In this document: piece after piece, positions 13,001 through 28,000 of the stretch
How the letters are laid out: each line of letters begins with the position of its first letter
Numbering within the stretch: position 1 is the first letter of the stretch
NCBI GenBank assembly: GCA_963989385.1
Contig: OZ022503.1
Location: 69,476,123-69,540,122 of the forward strand
Direction of reading: 5' to 3'
Source of the DNA: Ctena decussata
Lineage: Eukaryota > Mollusca > Bivalvia > Lucinida > Lucinidae
Length of the DNA: 64,000 bases
Made by a program: the position numbers and the translations under genes
Notes under the pieces: model-generated
The model's input: only the letters and a program-made list of their open reading frames with translations
What the model was told of the DNA's origin: nothing
The model's database searches: none

Positions 13001-16000
13001 TTGTTCTGTTTCCCTATATAAGATAACCAAGATTTTCTCATACACAATTTTTACTTAGGAGTTTGTAAACTCTTTAAGCCCCAGTGACTAAATAAGCAAA
13101 ATTTGCAAACAATGTAGATCTTGATGAGGTGGCTCATATAATGAGCCGCCTCAACTAGATCTACACTGTTTGCCCTCTAGTTTTTTTAATTCTCAATATG
13201 AAATGTCTTGGACAAGGCATTTTTTCAATTTTGCAGACATAAATTTTGTTTTGTCGTCTGCTTTTTGGTGCTTACAGACTTAACTACAAGAAATGTATCA
13301 CTGAATTTGGCTTTGTGTACTTAGCTGTACTAAAGCATGTACTTGAAGTTTATACCCTTACTTAGGGGCTCGAGTGTTTATATGTCAATAAGGACTTTAA
13401 GGTGACAGTCTGTACTTTCAGAAGATGGATCAATGGATGACTTGAAATTTACGTCCTTTTCAACAGTATTTCAGTCACGTCAGGACGAAAGGCAGATGAT
13501 AATTAATGAAAGGCTGTGTGCAATTGAACCCGTTTAGGTTTGAAAAGATCTCCATCTCCAGCAGATATTAACCCGACAAACGGTATTTTCAGGTTTACTG
13601 TGTTTCACATAGAAGTTCCTGTAAGTAAGCAGTGTAGACCCTGATCAGATGCCGCATGTCTTTTTTAACATAACCTTGAAAAGAAAAGTTGTGTCTTACA
13701 GACTCATTTAACATTTAAAGCACAAAAATGCAAATAGATGAATCTGCAAACAGTGCTGATCCAAATAAAGGTGGCTCATAATGAGCCACCTCATCTGCAT
13801 CTACACTGTTTGCCCTCTAATCTTTGAATTCTCAATATGATATAGCTTGGAAACAAGAATTCCGCAGAATGCTATGTCGCACCAGCTATGTGCCTTCACA
13901 TGAAAAACTAAATGCTAGGGTAGACGTTAATTATGCTAGGGTCGACTGTGACCCTATTCCGCTACAGATTTTTTCATTTTGATAATTCCAAATACCAAGG
14001 TCCCATTAATGCTTCACACAAATATACCAAGCGGTTCTGGAGAAAATATGGATTTTATTGGTTTTGCTATTTTTGGTAATGGCGGCCATCTTGGATTCTC
14101 AACCCGGCTGAATTTTACCATTCTGAAGCCCTGCAGTCTGATCATGCTGCATGTGAAATTTGAGAACCATGGATGCAGTGGTTTTAGAGAAAAAGCCGTT
14201 TGAAATGGACTTAAACGCTAGGGTCGACGTAAATTATGCTAGGGTCGACGTACGGTCACTGCGACCTAATTCAGCTACAGATTTTTTTCATTTTTATAAT
14301 TCTAAATACCTAGGTCCCATTAATGCTTCACACAAAATTTCAGCCAAATATACCAAGCCGTTCTGGAAAAAATGTTGATTTTACTGGTTTTGCTATTTTT
14401 AGTAATGGCGGCCATCTTGGATTCTCGACCCGGCTGAATTTTACCATTCTGAAGTCCTGCTGTCTGATCATGCTGCTTGTGAAATTTGAGAACCATGGAT
14501 GCAGTGGTTTCAGACAATAAGCCGTTTGAATGGACTTAAATGCTAGGGTCGACGTAAATTGTGAACGGACGGACGTACGGACGGACGGACAGTCTGACGG
14601 ACGGACGGACGGAAAACCGGATGCCTATATGCCACCTTGCTAAAGCAGGTGCGACAAAAAACAAAAATTTAAATTTTGTTGTCTGCTTTTTTGGCACTTT
14701 AAGGGTTAAAGATCTGAAGAAAGCAAAAGTAAATATTGTTCAATGGAACTTACGTCATGTGTGGAGCGTGAATGCTCATCTTTAATACTAGCTAGCTCTC
14801 CTCGTAACTGTCGAGTGATCTCATCAGATTTTGATACCTACAACCAAACAGAAACTACCTGTAGAAACTGACAACTCATTCTAATATTGTCTACCATATT
14901 TCTTCGAATATAAGACAGGGCTTTTTTCCCCTTCCAAAACAATCCCTAAAATCCAGATCCATCTTATAAGAGATCTGGAGTTTAGGGATTGCTTTAGCAA
15001 AAAACAAAGTCTCATAACTGAATTTCATAAGACTGATTGGAATATATGGAGACATTCCTGGGATGCAGAAACATCATTTTAAAGCTGAATATTAAAATAT
15101 GGCAATTCAGAGTTCAAAAAATAGGAGGTATTCTGGTTTATATGAAAATTCTGGAAATCCATAAAACCATACACAGCCTACTCTCACTTAGAACTGCCTT
15201 GACGACTCAGCCTGGTAAGGGGCTGCAATATACCTCTTAGAATTATCATAAATAACTCCCATCATCTGAAACTTTGTTTATACAAACTGAACAATGGACC
15301 AATGACTTGTGATTTTAGATTGTTTTCAACAGAATTTTGGTCACATCCGGATGAAGGGAGGTGATAATGAAAGCTTGTGTGCAATGGAACCCAGGACAGC
15401 TAAGTCAGCAGCACCAAGCTATCAGGCTCTGAATACTGGAATCAGTGATACAGTGATATTCTCTGATGTATGGATAATGCAAGAGCTACAGTTTCATTTA
15501 ACGTCTTTAAGAGGTAAATGGATAAACCACCATGTGTTCCTGCCTTTTTTAAAACAAGAAACAACTTTCGTGACTTCCTGTTTGCTTCTATGGATATCAA
15601 AGCCCTTCTAAAAAGGGACTACTCTTAAAGGAAAGAATTTGCTCCCTGAGGGAGCACTTTCTTTTCTTAAAGAGTAGCCACCAATGAAATGGCACACAAA
15701 TTTTTCTTGGTAAGAATTACCTCCTCCAAACATATGCCCGTTCACCTTAAAAGACTGCATGTGATTAAATGATCATTTTAGATGCCACTTTTAACAATTG
15801 CAATAAAACAAAGATATTTCATATTAAGGTGCATAGATACATTTTCAGGGGAAAAAACCCTGCCATTTTCATTTTTGTATCCCATCTCAATGGGTCAACT
15901 CTAAAAGGGAAAAAAAAAAAATGCTCAACTAGGTGAAGACTCCATCATGCAAGAACTTCATCGTCCAGGGAAGAAAACAGGGAGTCACAAAAGTTGCTCC

Positions 16001-19000
16001 CCTTTCCTAAAAATGGCACAAATACAAGATGAACCCATATATATCAAAAGAAAGAGATGATGTACACTGTTAATGTAATTTAAACCAGAAATGCAAGTCT
16101 TTGGATATGTAACTTTGTCAACAGAGATCTTAAGTATATATACGGTTCACAAAAAGTAGGGGATATTAAGATATTAAAAACTGTATAAATTAGAAAACAT
16201 ATCAAATCCATCTGAAACGGCAAGTGTCAATCAGAAAAATATTCGATTAAACATTTTGCATTACAATTTTGATGATATATCCTGTCATGTGATCTGCGTG
16301 TAATTCGTTTTAGACAGGGGGTCGACACCCAATTTTCACACGAATCTGCTACAAAAACAGATCCTTTTCAGATTACAAAATTTACACAAAAACACTCGTT
16401 TTGATTCATTTAACAAGCTGAAAATTGCTTTTACATGCTGTTTCAATTCATAAAAATAAAGAGTGCAAGCCATAAACATGTTAATTTTTCGGTGACTCGA
16501 TGTACCTGTACGATTTTTGTTTTCTGGTTTTCTTCCCAAAATGACCATTTTGAAGAAGAAACCAGAGGACCGTTGGTCCTGTAGCTCACCTGAGTCCATT
16601 CATCCTTAGCATTCAAGAGTAAGAAACACTGAAGTAAGTTGTACAATTCCGCCTAATTTCAACTTTGACTGAAATGTTATGCTTGTCCTAGTAAATATTA
16701 GCAAGTTTGATGAAGTTACAATAAAAAAAAAACATATTTGTAAAACTTTTTGCCGAAATATTGCAGTAACACAGAAATAAATGCCAATTTGCACTTTTCC
16801 CAATACAAGTCTATGGAAACTTTAAAATGCAATAGTAATGAAACCATGTGGGCAACATTAATAAAAAACAATACCGTTAGTTGCTATAGATACCGCGCAC
16901 ATTTCCCCATCAAAATCTTTATCCTAAATACCGGTGCGCGTTGTACATGAGAACAAAAATTCCTAGATTTTTTTCCCAAAGCCTAACATCGTTTTTACAG
17001 CCATTTTCGATGCGTGGCAAAGCCGTTGCTTTTCACACATCGATAACAACTTGATCTTGACCGTATTTATTCAATTCTATCTCCAAAATGCGTCAACTAG
17101 ATTAAAATATGCCCCAAAACACGGGAAACATGCATTTGTTGACATTTTTTTAGCCGGAAACTGATCGCAGTAAAAATAGGTAGACTGGCATGCGGTGTTT
17201 TTCCCCGACATAGAACAGAATAGAACAAATACCTACAAATATCGGACTCACAGTGTGTTTAAACTAAATACTGCAATGAAAAGAAATATACTAACAGAAT
17301 AAGATATCTGAATTAAAACTACGATGAAATAAATCTGTAAATGATCATGACTGTATCTAGCTTTGCAAGTATTAATTAAAATAACATATAAAAAATATAC
17401 CATAAACAGAAATAAAATAATAACAAAGATAACGAAATGTAAAAATATGTATGATTTTCGCTTTGATATGTTTTTTATCTTTTCAATCTAAGTTTGTTTG
17501 CGACAAAGATGTAATTATTACATTAAGTATCGATAATTGGTGTGAAAACTTTGATGTTAGTACCGACCAAAGAGAACCAGTCATTGGAATTAAAGATGTC
17601 ATTTAGCGTCAATTATCTAGGTGATAGCAACACAAAAGGATCCAATTAACTTAAGTGACAGTGAGAAGACTCAAGCTATTAAATTGAGAAGTGTCATAGT
17701 TCTCAACGAGTGTTTATTTGTTGCTTACATTAACCCTGACCATTGTTGCTAATAGAGGACCAGCCGAATTCAACCTTGACTGTTGTTACTAATAGAGGTC
17801 CAGCCGAATTCGCCCGAGTAAAAAAATATAAAACCGGTCTAAAGATGCGGACCAATCAGCGAATCGGTACTGTCACATGTAGACAACATGGCGTCGGACG
17901 AGTTTTAGAAATGTCAGTCTGCAATTCAGAAGGCTGTATGCGCGTTTTACAGCAGAACTAGCTTTTTTCCAGCCCCAGAACGGCCGAAAAAGGGGTGCGC
18001 GTTGTACATGCTAGCGCGTTATCCACAAACAAATACGGTATTTACGTAGCGGCTAATGTCATGAACATGTATGCAAAGAATCAGCTTCATCCCCCTATAT
18101 GGTTTTTGAGGAAAAGATTTTTAAATATTTTTTTCAAAAATATTTCCTTAATATTGCCATGGCAACAAATCAAATTCTGCAATTTGGACAAAATTAATAG
18201 GAATCATAGAGGACTACTCAAGCAACATTTCTGTAGATAAAAAATCCAAAAATCACTGCAGGGAGATAGCAAAAACTGCAGCTTTCCATTTTTCCCATTA
18301 TATTTCAATGGAAACTATAAGTTGCCATACCAACCTAACTGCTGAAGCAATTGCCATAAAAAAACTGTGATTATATAGAAGCTTGTACAAAGATCTGTTC
18401 TGTAAAGTTTGAGCTTTATCGGCCACATAGTTTCTGCAAAAATGATATCTTAATATTTTTTCTATTTTTAACCATTCGGTTGCAATGGCAATCAGCCAAA
18501 TAGTGCAATTTACATAAATTTCATGTGGTTGATAGAGGACTACTCAAGGAACATTTCTGTAAAAGTTTTGTCAAAATATGTGCAGTCATATAGCAATAAA
18601 TGCAAATTTTCAATTTTCCCATTATAAGTCAATGGCAACTTTATGTTGCCATAGCAACCAAACTGCCGGAGCAATTGCCAAGAAAAACAGTATTTTCATA
18701 GACGGTAGTACCTAGATCCTTTCTGTGAAGTTTGAGCTTTATTGGTTGTATAGTTTCTGAGGAGATGATTTTTGAATATCTTTTCTATTTTTAACCATTC
18801 GGTTGCCATGGCAACCAGCCTAATTGTGCAATTTACATAAATTTCATGTGGTTGATAGAGGATTACTCAAGGAACATTTCTGTAAAAGTTTTGTCAAAAT
18901 ATCTGCAGTCACATAGCAATAAATGCAAATTTTCAATTTTCCCATTATATGTCAATGGCAACTTTAAGTTGCCATAGCAACCAAACTGCTGGAGCAATTG

Positions 19001-22000
19001 CTAAGAAAAACAGTATTTTTATAGAAGGTAGTACCTAGATCCTTTCTGTGAAGTTTGAGCTTTATTGGTTGTATAGTTTCTGGGGAGATGATTTTTGAAT
19101 ATCTTTCCTATTTTTAACCATGCGGTTGCCATGGCAACCAGCCTAATTGTGAAATTTATATAAATTTCATGTGGTTGATAGAGGACTACTCAAGGAACAT
19201 TTCTGTAAAAGTTTTGTCAAAATATCTGCAGTGAAATAGCAATAAATGCAAATTTTCAATTTTTCCCATACAAGTCAATGGCAACTTTAAGTTGCCATAG
19301 CAACCAAACTGCTGAAGGGATTTGGATAAAAAACAGTATTATTGGTTCCCCCTGCCTATAGATGCTGTATATGACATTTGGTAACAATGGGCCTTGTAGT
19401 TTCAGAGGAGATGTCGTTTGAAAACATTGACAGACGGACGACGGACGGCGGATGCCTGCCTATACTATAAGCTCACCTGTGAGCCTTCGGCTCAGGTGAG
19501 CTAAAAAAATCTTTTAGCATACAAAACTTAAAAGTGCATTGAAAAGTTAGCCTAGTTGAAAAATTTGAATAAATTTTTGTTCGAATTTACCACATTTTTG
19601 TCCTGACCCCCTGTCTGAAACTAACTGTATGCAGATCACGTGACAGGAAATATCGTCCAAACTTTCATGAAAAGTGTCTTAACGGATGTTTATCTTATCG
19701 ATACTATGCGTTTCATTTGGATATCACATTTGTTTTATATGCTACAATTTTTCAAACCTGAATATCCCCTACTTTTTGTGAACCGTATATATACTAAGCA
19801 GAGATGGAAGAGGCATACTAAAAGAACACACCAAGCAAAAGAACAGATATTAGCTTGACTAATATTATTACATTTCAGTAAGGCATGCTAACAAACAGCA
19901 TTCCTGAACACATGAAAATGTTTGGGCATGAAATTGTTTTGTAGATGGCATTTTTGTGTAAAAGTATGTCCTGAAAACATAGTTTAGTTTATTTGTTTAT
20001 TCATTTATTTTTTCCTTTTCTTTACATTATTTTCTATAACATGACACAATACAGCCCACACTCTTTTATTAAAAACATGATGTCAAAACTTGCTTCACAT
20101 TTAAGATAGCATAAACTGGTTGCAATTTTCTGACCAACAGAATACATCATTATTCTTTGTTATATTTGCAGATACAGAAACTGAACTTACACAAGCTCTC
20201 ACATATCTAATACTACAACAAGAATTTCACAGAATGCTGTGTCTCCCCTTAATATCTGCAAATTGTCATGAAACAGTGCCAGAACAGAAAATAGCAGGAA
20301 AATTGAGCCGCAACACGACAAAACCAACAAAGTGGCATGTGCACCCAGTGAAAACTCAGATCAGCCTGGGCATCTGCCCAGTCTGATTAGAGTTCTTCTC
20401 TGTCAGCATGGTGGTAGCTTAGATTCCTAGCTACCTTTTAAGTGCATAGCACACTCTGATCAAACTGGGCGGCTGCCCATGCTGATCTGAGTCTTCGCTG
20501 GGTGACATGCCATTTTGTTTCGTTTTGTCTTGTCGCAGCTCAGTTTACCGTATAATGGAAAATTTTTGCACCCCCTAATTTTCGCGGAATTTCGCGGTAG
20601 TTAGCGATCCGCTAAAATTAAACTCCTCAAAAATATTTGCCAAGTTTGTACAACTAGTGGTAAGAAATTTGAATCGTCAAAACATATGGTTTGTGGTGTT
20701 TAAAGTGCCCCACAGAACCGTAAGTATGTAGTTATAGATGAGGTATTATCTGCAGCGTAATTATGTTAGCAGGTAATTAGCAGTTAATTACAATTTGAAT
20801 AGGCTGTCACTTTTTACGCTTGATTAACGGTAACTTGTACCTAACTATGCAAGTTCTACTGAATGAATTCGTTGACTGTGAGTTCTGTTTACTTTAATCC
20901 TAAACGATAGCCATTCTCTCAATTGCTCGCATATTTTAGTTGACTGTTTCTGTGTACTAAACATTGATTTGAACAAATGTCTGATTTTTTTTTTGGTGAA
21001 AAGGGATGGGTATCCTCCCAGGTGTAACAAGGGCTTCGCAAGCGGCGCATAATACGCCCGTTTCAATGTCCTAAAGGAGTTATAGAATGAACAAGATTGT
21101 TTACAGAAGGATAGACAGGCAGACAAACAGGGGCAACCACTCTATAATTAACTAGAACTGTTAGCGAATCTGACTATACCCCCCCCACACCCCCCCCCCC
21201 CCACCTCCGCCCCCCCCCCCCTTTATTGCTTAAATCAAATGGTGTTATTTTCGTAAAAAAAAGCATAAAGAGGGAGAGAAATCATTGTTACCATGTATAC
21301 CAAATATGAATGGTTGCTGTGAAATCTGTTACAAAAAATTACATAAGTCAAAGTCATGAGAGAAAGAAAATTGGAAAAATATAGGGAAGAATAAGCAGAA
21401 GACTGGTTCTCAATCCCACAATACAACAAGTTCTCATCAACCTGCATACAAAATTCCCTACTCTAACTTACAGATGCAAATTCCCTACTCTAACTTACAG
21501 ATGCATAGAAATCTTTTGTGCAAAAAATGCATTATTCAAAGTAAAGAGAGAAAGATAATCAGACAAATACAGGGAATAAAAAGAGGAGAAGTCTGGTTTT
21601 CAATCCCACAATACAGTAAGTCATCATTAACCTGCATACCAAATATGACTACTCTAGCTTGCATGATTGTGGAGAAATCTTTGACGAAAAATTTCATTAT
21701 TCAAAGTATGGAAAGAAAGAAAATGGGGCAAATACAGGGAAGAATAAGCAGGAGAAGGCTGGTTCTCTATCCCACAATACAACATGTCGTCATCAACCTG
21801 TATGCCAAATATGACCAGTCTAGCTTGTATGGTTGTGAAGAAATCTTTGATACAATATCTTTGAACAAGGGAGATAACCTACATACACTAGGTATACCTT
21901 TTTTAGTTCTACTTTTTTCCCTTGACAATATATTACATGTACAACAAAAGTTTACACAAAAGTAGCGGATAAGAACTAATGAAAGGGATTCACTCTTAAA

Positions 22001-25000
22001 CGAAGAAAGGGAGAGCAGCCATTGTTGTACGCGACACATCGTTAGGACTTCATACACATTGCTATGAAGTTTTATAAAGATATCCCAAACGGTTATCTAG
22101 TTATGGCGCGTACAAGACTTACAGGGATAAAATTAATCAAAGGGGCATAACTTCAAAAGTAAGAAAGGGGGAGCAACCATTTTTGTACGCTACACGTTCC
22201 CCCACCCTAATACATATGCCTACCAAATTTCATGAGGATATCCCAAATGGTTACTGAGTTATGGCGTGTACAAGAATGTTTACGGACGGACAGACGGACG
22301 GACGGACAGCGCCACGACATAATATGTCCGTTTTTTCAAAACGGGCGTATAAAGAGAGCCAATACTATCTTAACAAATGTGTTCATAATAAAGTAAAATC
22401 AGTAACTTTACGTTTCTCTCTCTGTGTACATCTTAATTTTTCTGTCTAGCCAATATTTTTGCGGGGCAAACACTATTTTTATTTTCGCTGATATTGATAT
22501 CTGTGAAAATTAAAAACCACGAAAATTTATCCTTATGTTTTTGTGGCAAATCCGCAAAAATTTGATGACGCGAAAAATTTCCATTATACGGTATGCTGCT
22601 TCCTCCAGTACTAATGCCAATATCGGAGAAGCGATACCTATGCTTTGCTTTGGCAACATAAAAACTAAACTTAGACAATAACTCAAGCACCTTGTGAAAA
22701 ACAGAAACTGACTTTTAATAGTAACATCTTTTTAAACAATCATGAGAGAGCAATCATTACAGTAAGGTTTCTTGTTAAACTGGCAACTTGCTTTTCCAGC
22801 TAAACTATATATATCTGTCAGCTTTTCCTCATTAATAGTCAGTCTCCAAAATTTGAATGGCATTCCCATCTATCCTCCCTAATTTGCCAAAAACAGCAAA
22901 ATATTCCAGTTTTGAGAGCTTCTGCCTAATTTTATAGTGATCTTGCCATTATAAATAATATTAAAATTTGCAACTGTACCAGCCAATAACTTAGGCAAAT
23001 GCACTTGCCCATATAGCAATAATTGTTTCATATAAGTTCTGAGGAGCAGTCTGAACTGGATCTTCAACGTTTGCTCAGGGTTGTCTTTCTTCAAATTTAG
23101 ATCTTTGTGGTTTGTTTAAATGCCATTACGAAGAGTTATTTGAACTGAATCTTACTGATGTTGGAATAATTGTCTCCCCTTATCTGAAGCTCTGAACCTG
23201 CCCCAAAGATTGCCCTGACCACATTTCTGGCACAAATTCTCCAACTGAAGTCCACAGAGGAAAGTCCAGTTTTACAATATGCCATAACAGTACCTCCCCC
23301 TGCCAATTCTGTTTTTAGAATTGGCATGGGGAGGTACTAATATGGCATAATGTAAAACTAGGGCCAGTACACGGGTGGTAAACCTAGGAACTACCACGAA
23401 ATTGTGTTAACCTAATTTTGTTCCCAAGCCACATACGGGACATAACGAGGTAGTTTCCAGGCCGAAAAATTGATAAACAAAGGTTGGTGTCATTTTTGTT
23501 TTTGTTTTATTTTACTACTAAGAACGAACAATGGTGAAATCGGCCAATATGGTTCCGTGTAAATATGTCTCAGCGTCCCCTCTAGCCCCAAATTTTATAT
23601 GAAAAGTTATTTTCTTTCTTTAGATTTTTGTTTCCCCACTGAGCATCGGACCAACTTTCCCCAACGTACAGTGCCAGTTCGAAGGATTTTAGCCCGTAAC
23701 TGTCAAACTAAAGTGAATGTGATATCATTTGCCGATGAAAATGATAAAAAGACCCTTAATAAACGTTTCTACACAGAAAAAAAATCCGAGCGTTTACTCG
23801 TAAAAGTTTCATGCCCCGTTTGTCCTGTGTGGTAGTTTCCAGCGCATCGTGGTAGTTAAAATGCTATCGTGGTAGTTGCCAAGACTATGTAGTAGTTCCC
23901 ATCAACAGATTTTCCGCTCGTTTAAGAATCGACAATACTAGTGCACCTATCAATATTTCCCCCCCGGGGGGATTTCATGGGGATTAGACAGCAAAAAAAT
24001 CCCAACCCATGGGAATTAGATAGAACACCTAAAAACGGGGTTGGGACATTTGATACTTTTCTGGAAGTTCTAAATTAGATTTTATAACAAATTTGATGGC
24101 CCACCAAAGGAATTTGTGACACCACATATTTGCTTATGGGTAGGGAATTGGAGCAAAAGTTTTCAAAATTGTCTTATTCCCCATGGGTATCCCGCCGCCT
24201 CCCTCTGGAGGAAAACATTGATAGGTGCATTGGGACCAGTCGTGACTCAATTTTATAATTGATATGCGTTTCACTGAGAGAAATAATACCTATAAAACTA
24301 AGAGCTTATACAGTTGTAAGACGCAACCCCTTTCCAAAATGTGGTCTGTCAAATTGTTTGCTCGTTTAAATACAAGACCAGGAACTGAAGCAATCAGAAC
24401 CCAAATCCAGCCCTCAAAACCAAAGCGGGAAACAAACAAAAAATACAAATAATCAAAATACAAAGATAACATATGGTCAACCGAGTGGGCACTTTTTCCC
24501 GAAAGGTGGCCATTCAGTAACCCAAACCGAACTAAAAATGATATGAACACACATAAGGTGAAACATCACAGAAACTCTGACACCAAAACCAGGCAACAGA
24601 GAACCACAACAGAACTATTACTGGGGGGGGGTGCTTAAACCAACCCCAACCTCAGTTTCTGAAGTGGTACAAAACATTTAGTTGGTTGTTCGTTTCCCGT
24701 GATAACCCTCCAACTCGTCAATGAATCATCACGGTAAACAAAAGACGAAGACTCAACAGATACAACGAGCTGCATGACAGTTGGAGATCCCTGGACTGCC
24801 AAACAACACCTCTGGAAATCTGAAGCAAAAGAAGGTCATCAGTTGAGCCCCGGTGGACCAAACAACAGACAAAAAAGTTTGATATAAAATTTGCGTCACT
24901 CGCCACGTGGTAGTTCCATGTTCAGTCAACTATAAGATAAAATGGCAGGCTAATACTACTGGCCCAAAGTATTGTTAGTATTTGCGCTTCAGAAAAAGGG

Positions 25001-28000
25001 GAATATCCTCGGGTTGCGCGCCGTCGAAATATCGCAAACTACCACAAACCACCGCAAACCACCCCAAACCACCGCAAACCACCTTTTTTTTATATATGAT
25101 AACGATGGAAAAGGGTGAAAATGGACGTGAAAGTGCTAGAATAAGAGCACCTCAGACACTACGATTCGCTAGTATTGGTATTGAGGGTGACGGAAAATTA
25201 TAGGCGGACGAGACTGATATTACATCTATAGATAATGAGATAGATATAGATCAAGAAAGATTGTATAAAGTATGGTAGGTTGTTAATTTTTTACAATTTG
25301 AACTTCATAACCTAGGGAGAGGGGGTACTCTGAATATAAGTATATAAAAAATCTTAACTTTAGGCTACAGTGACAGGGCGAAATTAAAACAGTATTTTGT
25401 TAACAGAAAATAGAACACTTATGCCTATTACATAGCAAGTAATACATTTTCATAGTGGTTAGCGGTGATCGGGGTGGTGATGCTGCTTATGGTAAAATCA
25501 TTACGTTGATCACCCAAAACGTTATGCTAAAGCATATTCTATATTCTCCTCATATCAGGAAACCTATTTCAAAAGTGGTTTGCGGTGGTTTGGGGTGGTT
25601 TGCGGTGGTTTGCAGTGGTTTGCGGTAATTCGATGGTCCCTCGGGTTGGGTCACTTTTTATATACATGTGAGTGCGACGATGAACGGGCATGTTATATGA
25701 TAATTATAAGGCATGTTTATTCAACAACAAATTAGCTATGTGAATATCCCTTCTTTTCATTCTCCTCATCATTTCAATAGCCCACTAAATTTAAAATTCA
25801 GGCAGTCGACAAATTTTATCCGACAAAAGGTTGTTTGAAAAGGTCTTTGTATGAATAAGAGGGGTATTCAAGGTTCGGCCCGAACACCCCGTCTTTAAAA
25901 ATTTGAAGTAGCCCCTGAGTAGTGAACATCTGCTGATGGGAACTACTACTAAAATCCTACAAAGTCTTGGCAACTACCACGATAGCATTTTAACTACCAC
26001 GGTGCGCTGGAAACTACCACACAGGACAAACGGGGCCTGAATCTTTTACGAGTAAACTCTTGGCTTCTGTTTTCTATGCAGGTACGTTTAGTAAGGGTCT
26101 TTGTATCATTTTCATCGGCAAATGATATCAAATTCAATATAATTTGATGGATACGAGCTCAATTCCTTCGAATTGGCACTGTACTTTATGGAAAATTGAC
26201 CCGATACTCAGTGCGGGCGCAAAAATCTAAAGAAAGAAAATAACTCTTCATATAAAATTTGGGGCTAGAGGGGACGCTGAGACATATTTACACGGAACCA
26301 TATTGGCCGATTTCACCATTGTTCGTTCTTAGTAGTAAAATAAAACAAAAACCAAAATGACACCAACCTTTGTTGATCAATTTTTCGGCCTGGAAACTAC
26401 CCCGTTATGTCCCGTATGTGGCTTGGGAACAAAATTACGTTAACACAATTTCGTGGTAGTTCCTAGGTTTACCACCCGTGCAGTACAGCTTACCAATATT
26501 CCTTAACAGCACCTCCACCTGCCAATTCTATTTTTAGAATTGGCAGGTGGAGGTACTGTCCTGGTATATTGTAAACTAAACTGGACCATGTAATAAGTTA
26601 CAATGACAATAATGACAACTCTCTCATGATCATTCCTTTCTGCTAAACCACCACCACAACTACTACATTTCATACCTCTACTTGTGCATAGCGTAGTTTT
26701 TCTTGTAACTGTTTAATACTGAGTTTTTGATCGCTATTTTCCGTCTCCCTGTGTGCTATCTCTGTATGAATGTTCGAAAGCTGTGACTGAAGGTTGGATA
26801 CCTTGCGATCACGATTTGAAACCTGGGTTGTGATGAAAAGAAATGGGGGTGAGAAATTAAAGCACAGCAAGCACACACAGCAAAGTCTATGGTTTTGATC
26901 AGGGATCAAGGATTCAGTTTTTTTCACACCTTTGGTGACATGACTTTGTCTGTTATCTATGTCTAAGATATCATACTCAAAATTTTATTAGAAAAGGATC
27001 TAAATGCTTTCAGAAAGCTTACTTTTTATTTTCTTTATTCTTTTTATTATATTCATTTATTTATTCATTTTTGATGATCTAAATTTCATGACTGATCTAT
27101 TTTAAGCGACTCTTGATGATATAACTTCCACGGTTTCATAGTTTCTGATGATTTAATTTTCATAATTTCTGGAGTAATGTTGCAACAGATTCAGAATGTC
27201 TTCCAACTTTTAAACAATGAGAACACTAAGAATGTTTAAGTCCTTTTACAATTTGCTATTAAAATCTTTCATATCATGGTTATTGTCTGATAAACTGTTC
27301 ATGCACTGACCAGACCATGTAAGAGCACAAGCTGGTCAGAGCATGCACAAATGGCATCTTTCTCACTGTAAAATGCAAGTTTTTTTTTTCTAGGTTTTAA
27401 ATCACCCTTGATCCCTGAACAGTGAAGTGAACAAACACCACATACAAAACCATGCAACTGCTAGATTTCTATGTCAGCCTAATCTTAATGCCTTGACAGA
27501 GCTCCAGATAAGGTGGGGTTTTGAGGATAATTCACTGATAGTTTTTCTCATTTCTCAATGCAAACATAATAATGAGCCACGACACGACAAAACCAACAAT
27601 GTGGTTGTGCGCCCTGCTCAGACTCAGATCAGCCTGGGCATCCGCCTAGTCTGATCAGAGCCTTCACTCTGCGCCTTAAGGGTAGCTAAGGGTCCAAGCT
27701 ACCTCCATGCACATAGCGAAGACTCTGATCAGACTGGGCGGATGCTCAGGCTGGTCTGAGTCTGTGCTAGGCGCACAACCACTTTGTTGGTTTTCTCGCG
27801 TCGCAGCTCATATGTTGTCTCAGCAAGAAAGTTCTAATGAGGGGTCACAACATATGTTTTATTGGAAAAGTTAGGAAAATTATCTTTAAATTATCCCTTT
27901 TACTCCTTCTTATCTGGAGCACTGTTCCCATTTTAACTGATTTTATATACTGTGCTACATGAGCCTTTTCCTGTGAAGATTCTCATTAACTGCAGTCTAT

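Larger units (their letters stand above)
16143..19785. mobile_element. TA-flanked DNA element, outermost of a three-level nest
   Basis: Long inverted ends: left CGGTTCACAAAAAGTAGGGG from 16143 after TA, right its inverse ending at 19785 before TA. Similarity continues inward about 190 bp (AGACAGGGGGTC near 16313 and its inverse near 19607). Removing the nested element leaves about 700 bp. TA target and termini suit the Tc1/mariner class; no transposase frame is visible. Confidence 0.7.

Noticed and set aside
23599..23835. 78-codon frame inside the 3.1-kb element as a transposase remnant
   Set aside because: Lies within the inverted arm, is mirrored on the other arm, and shows no catalytic motif.
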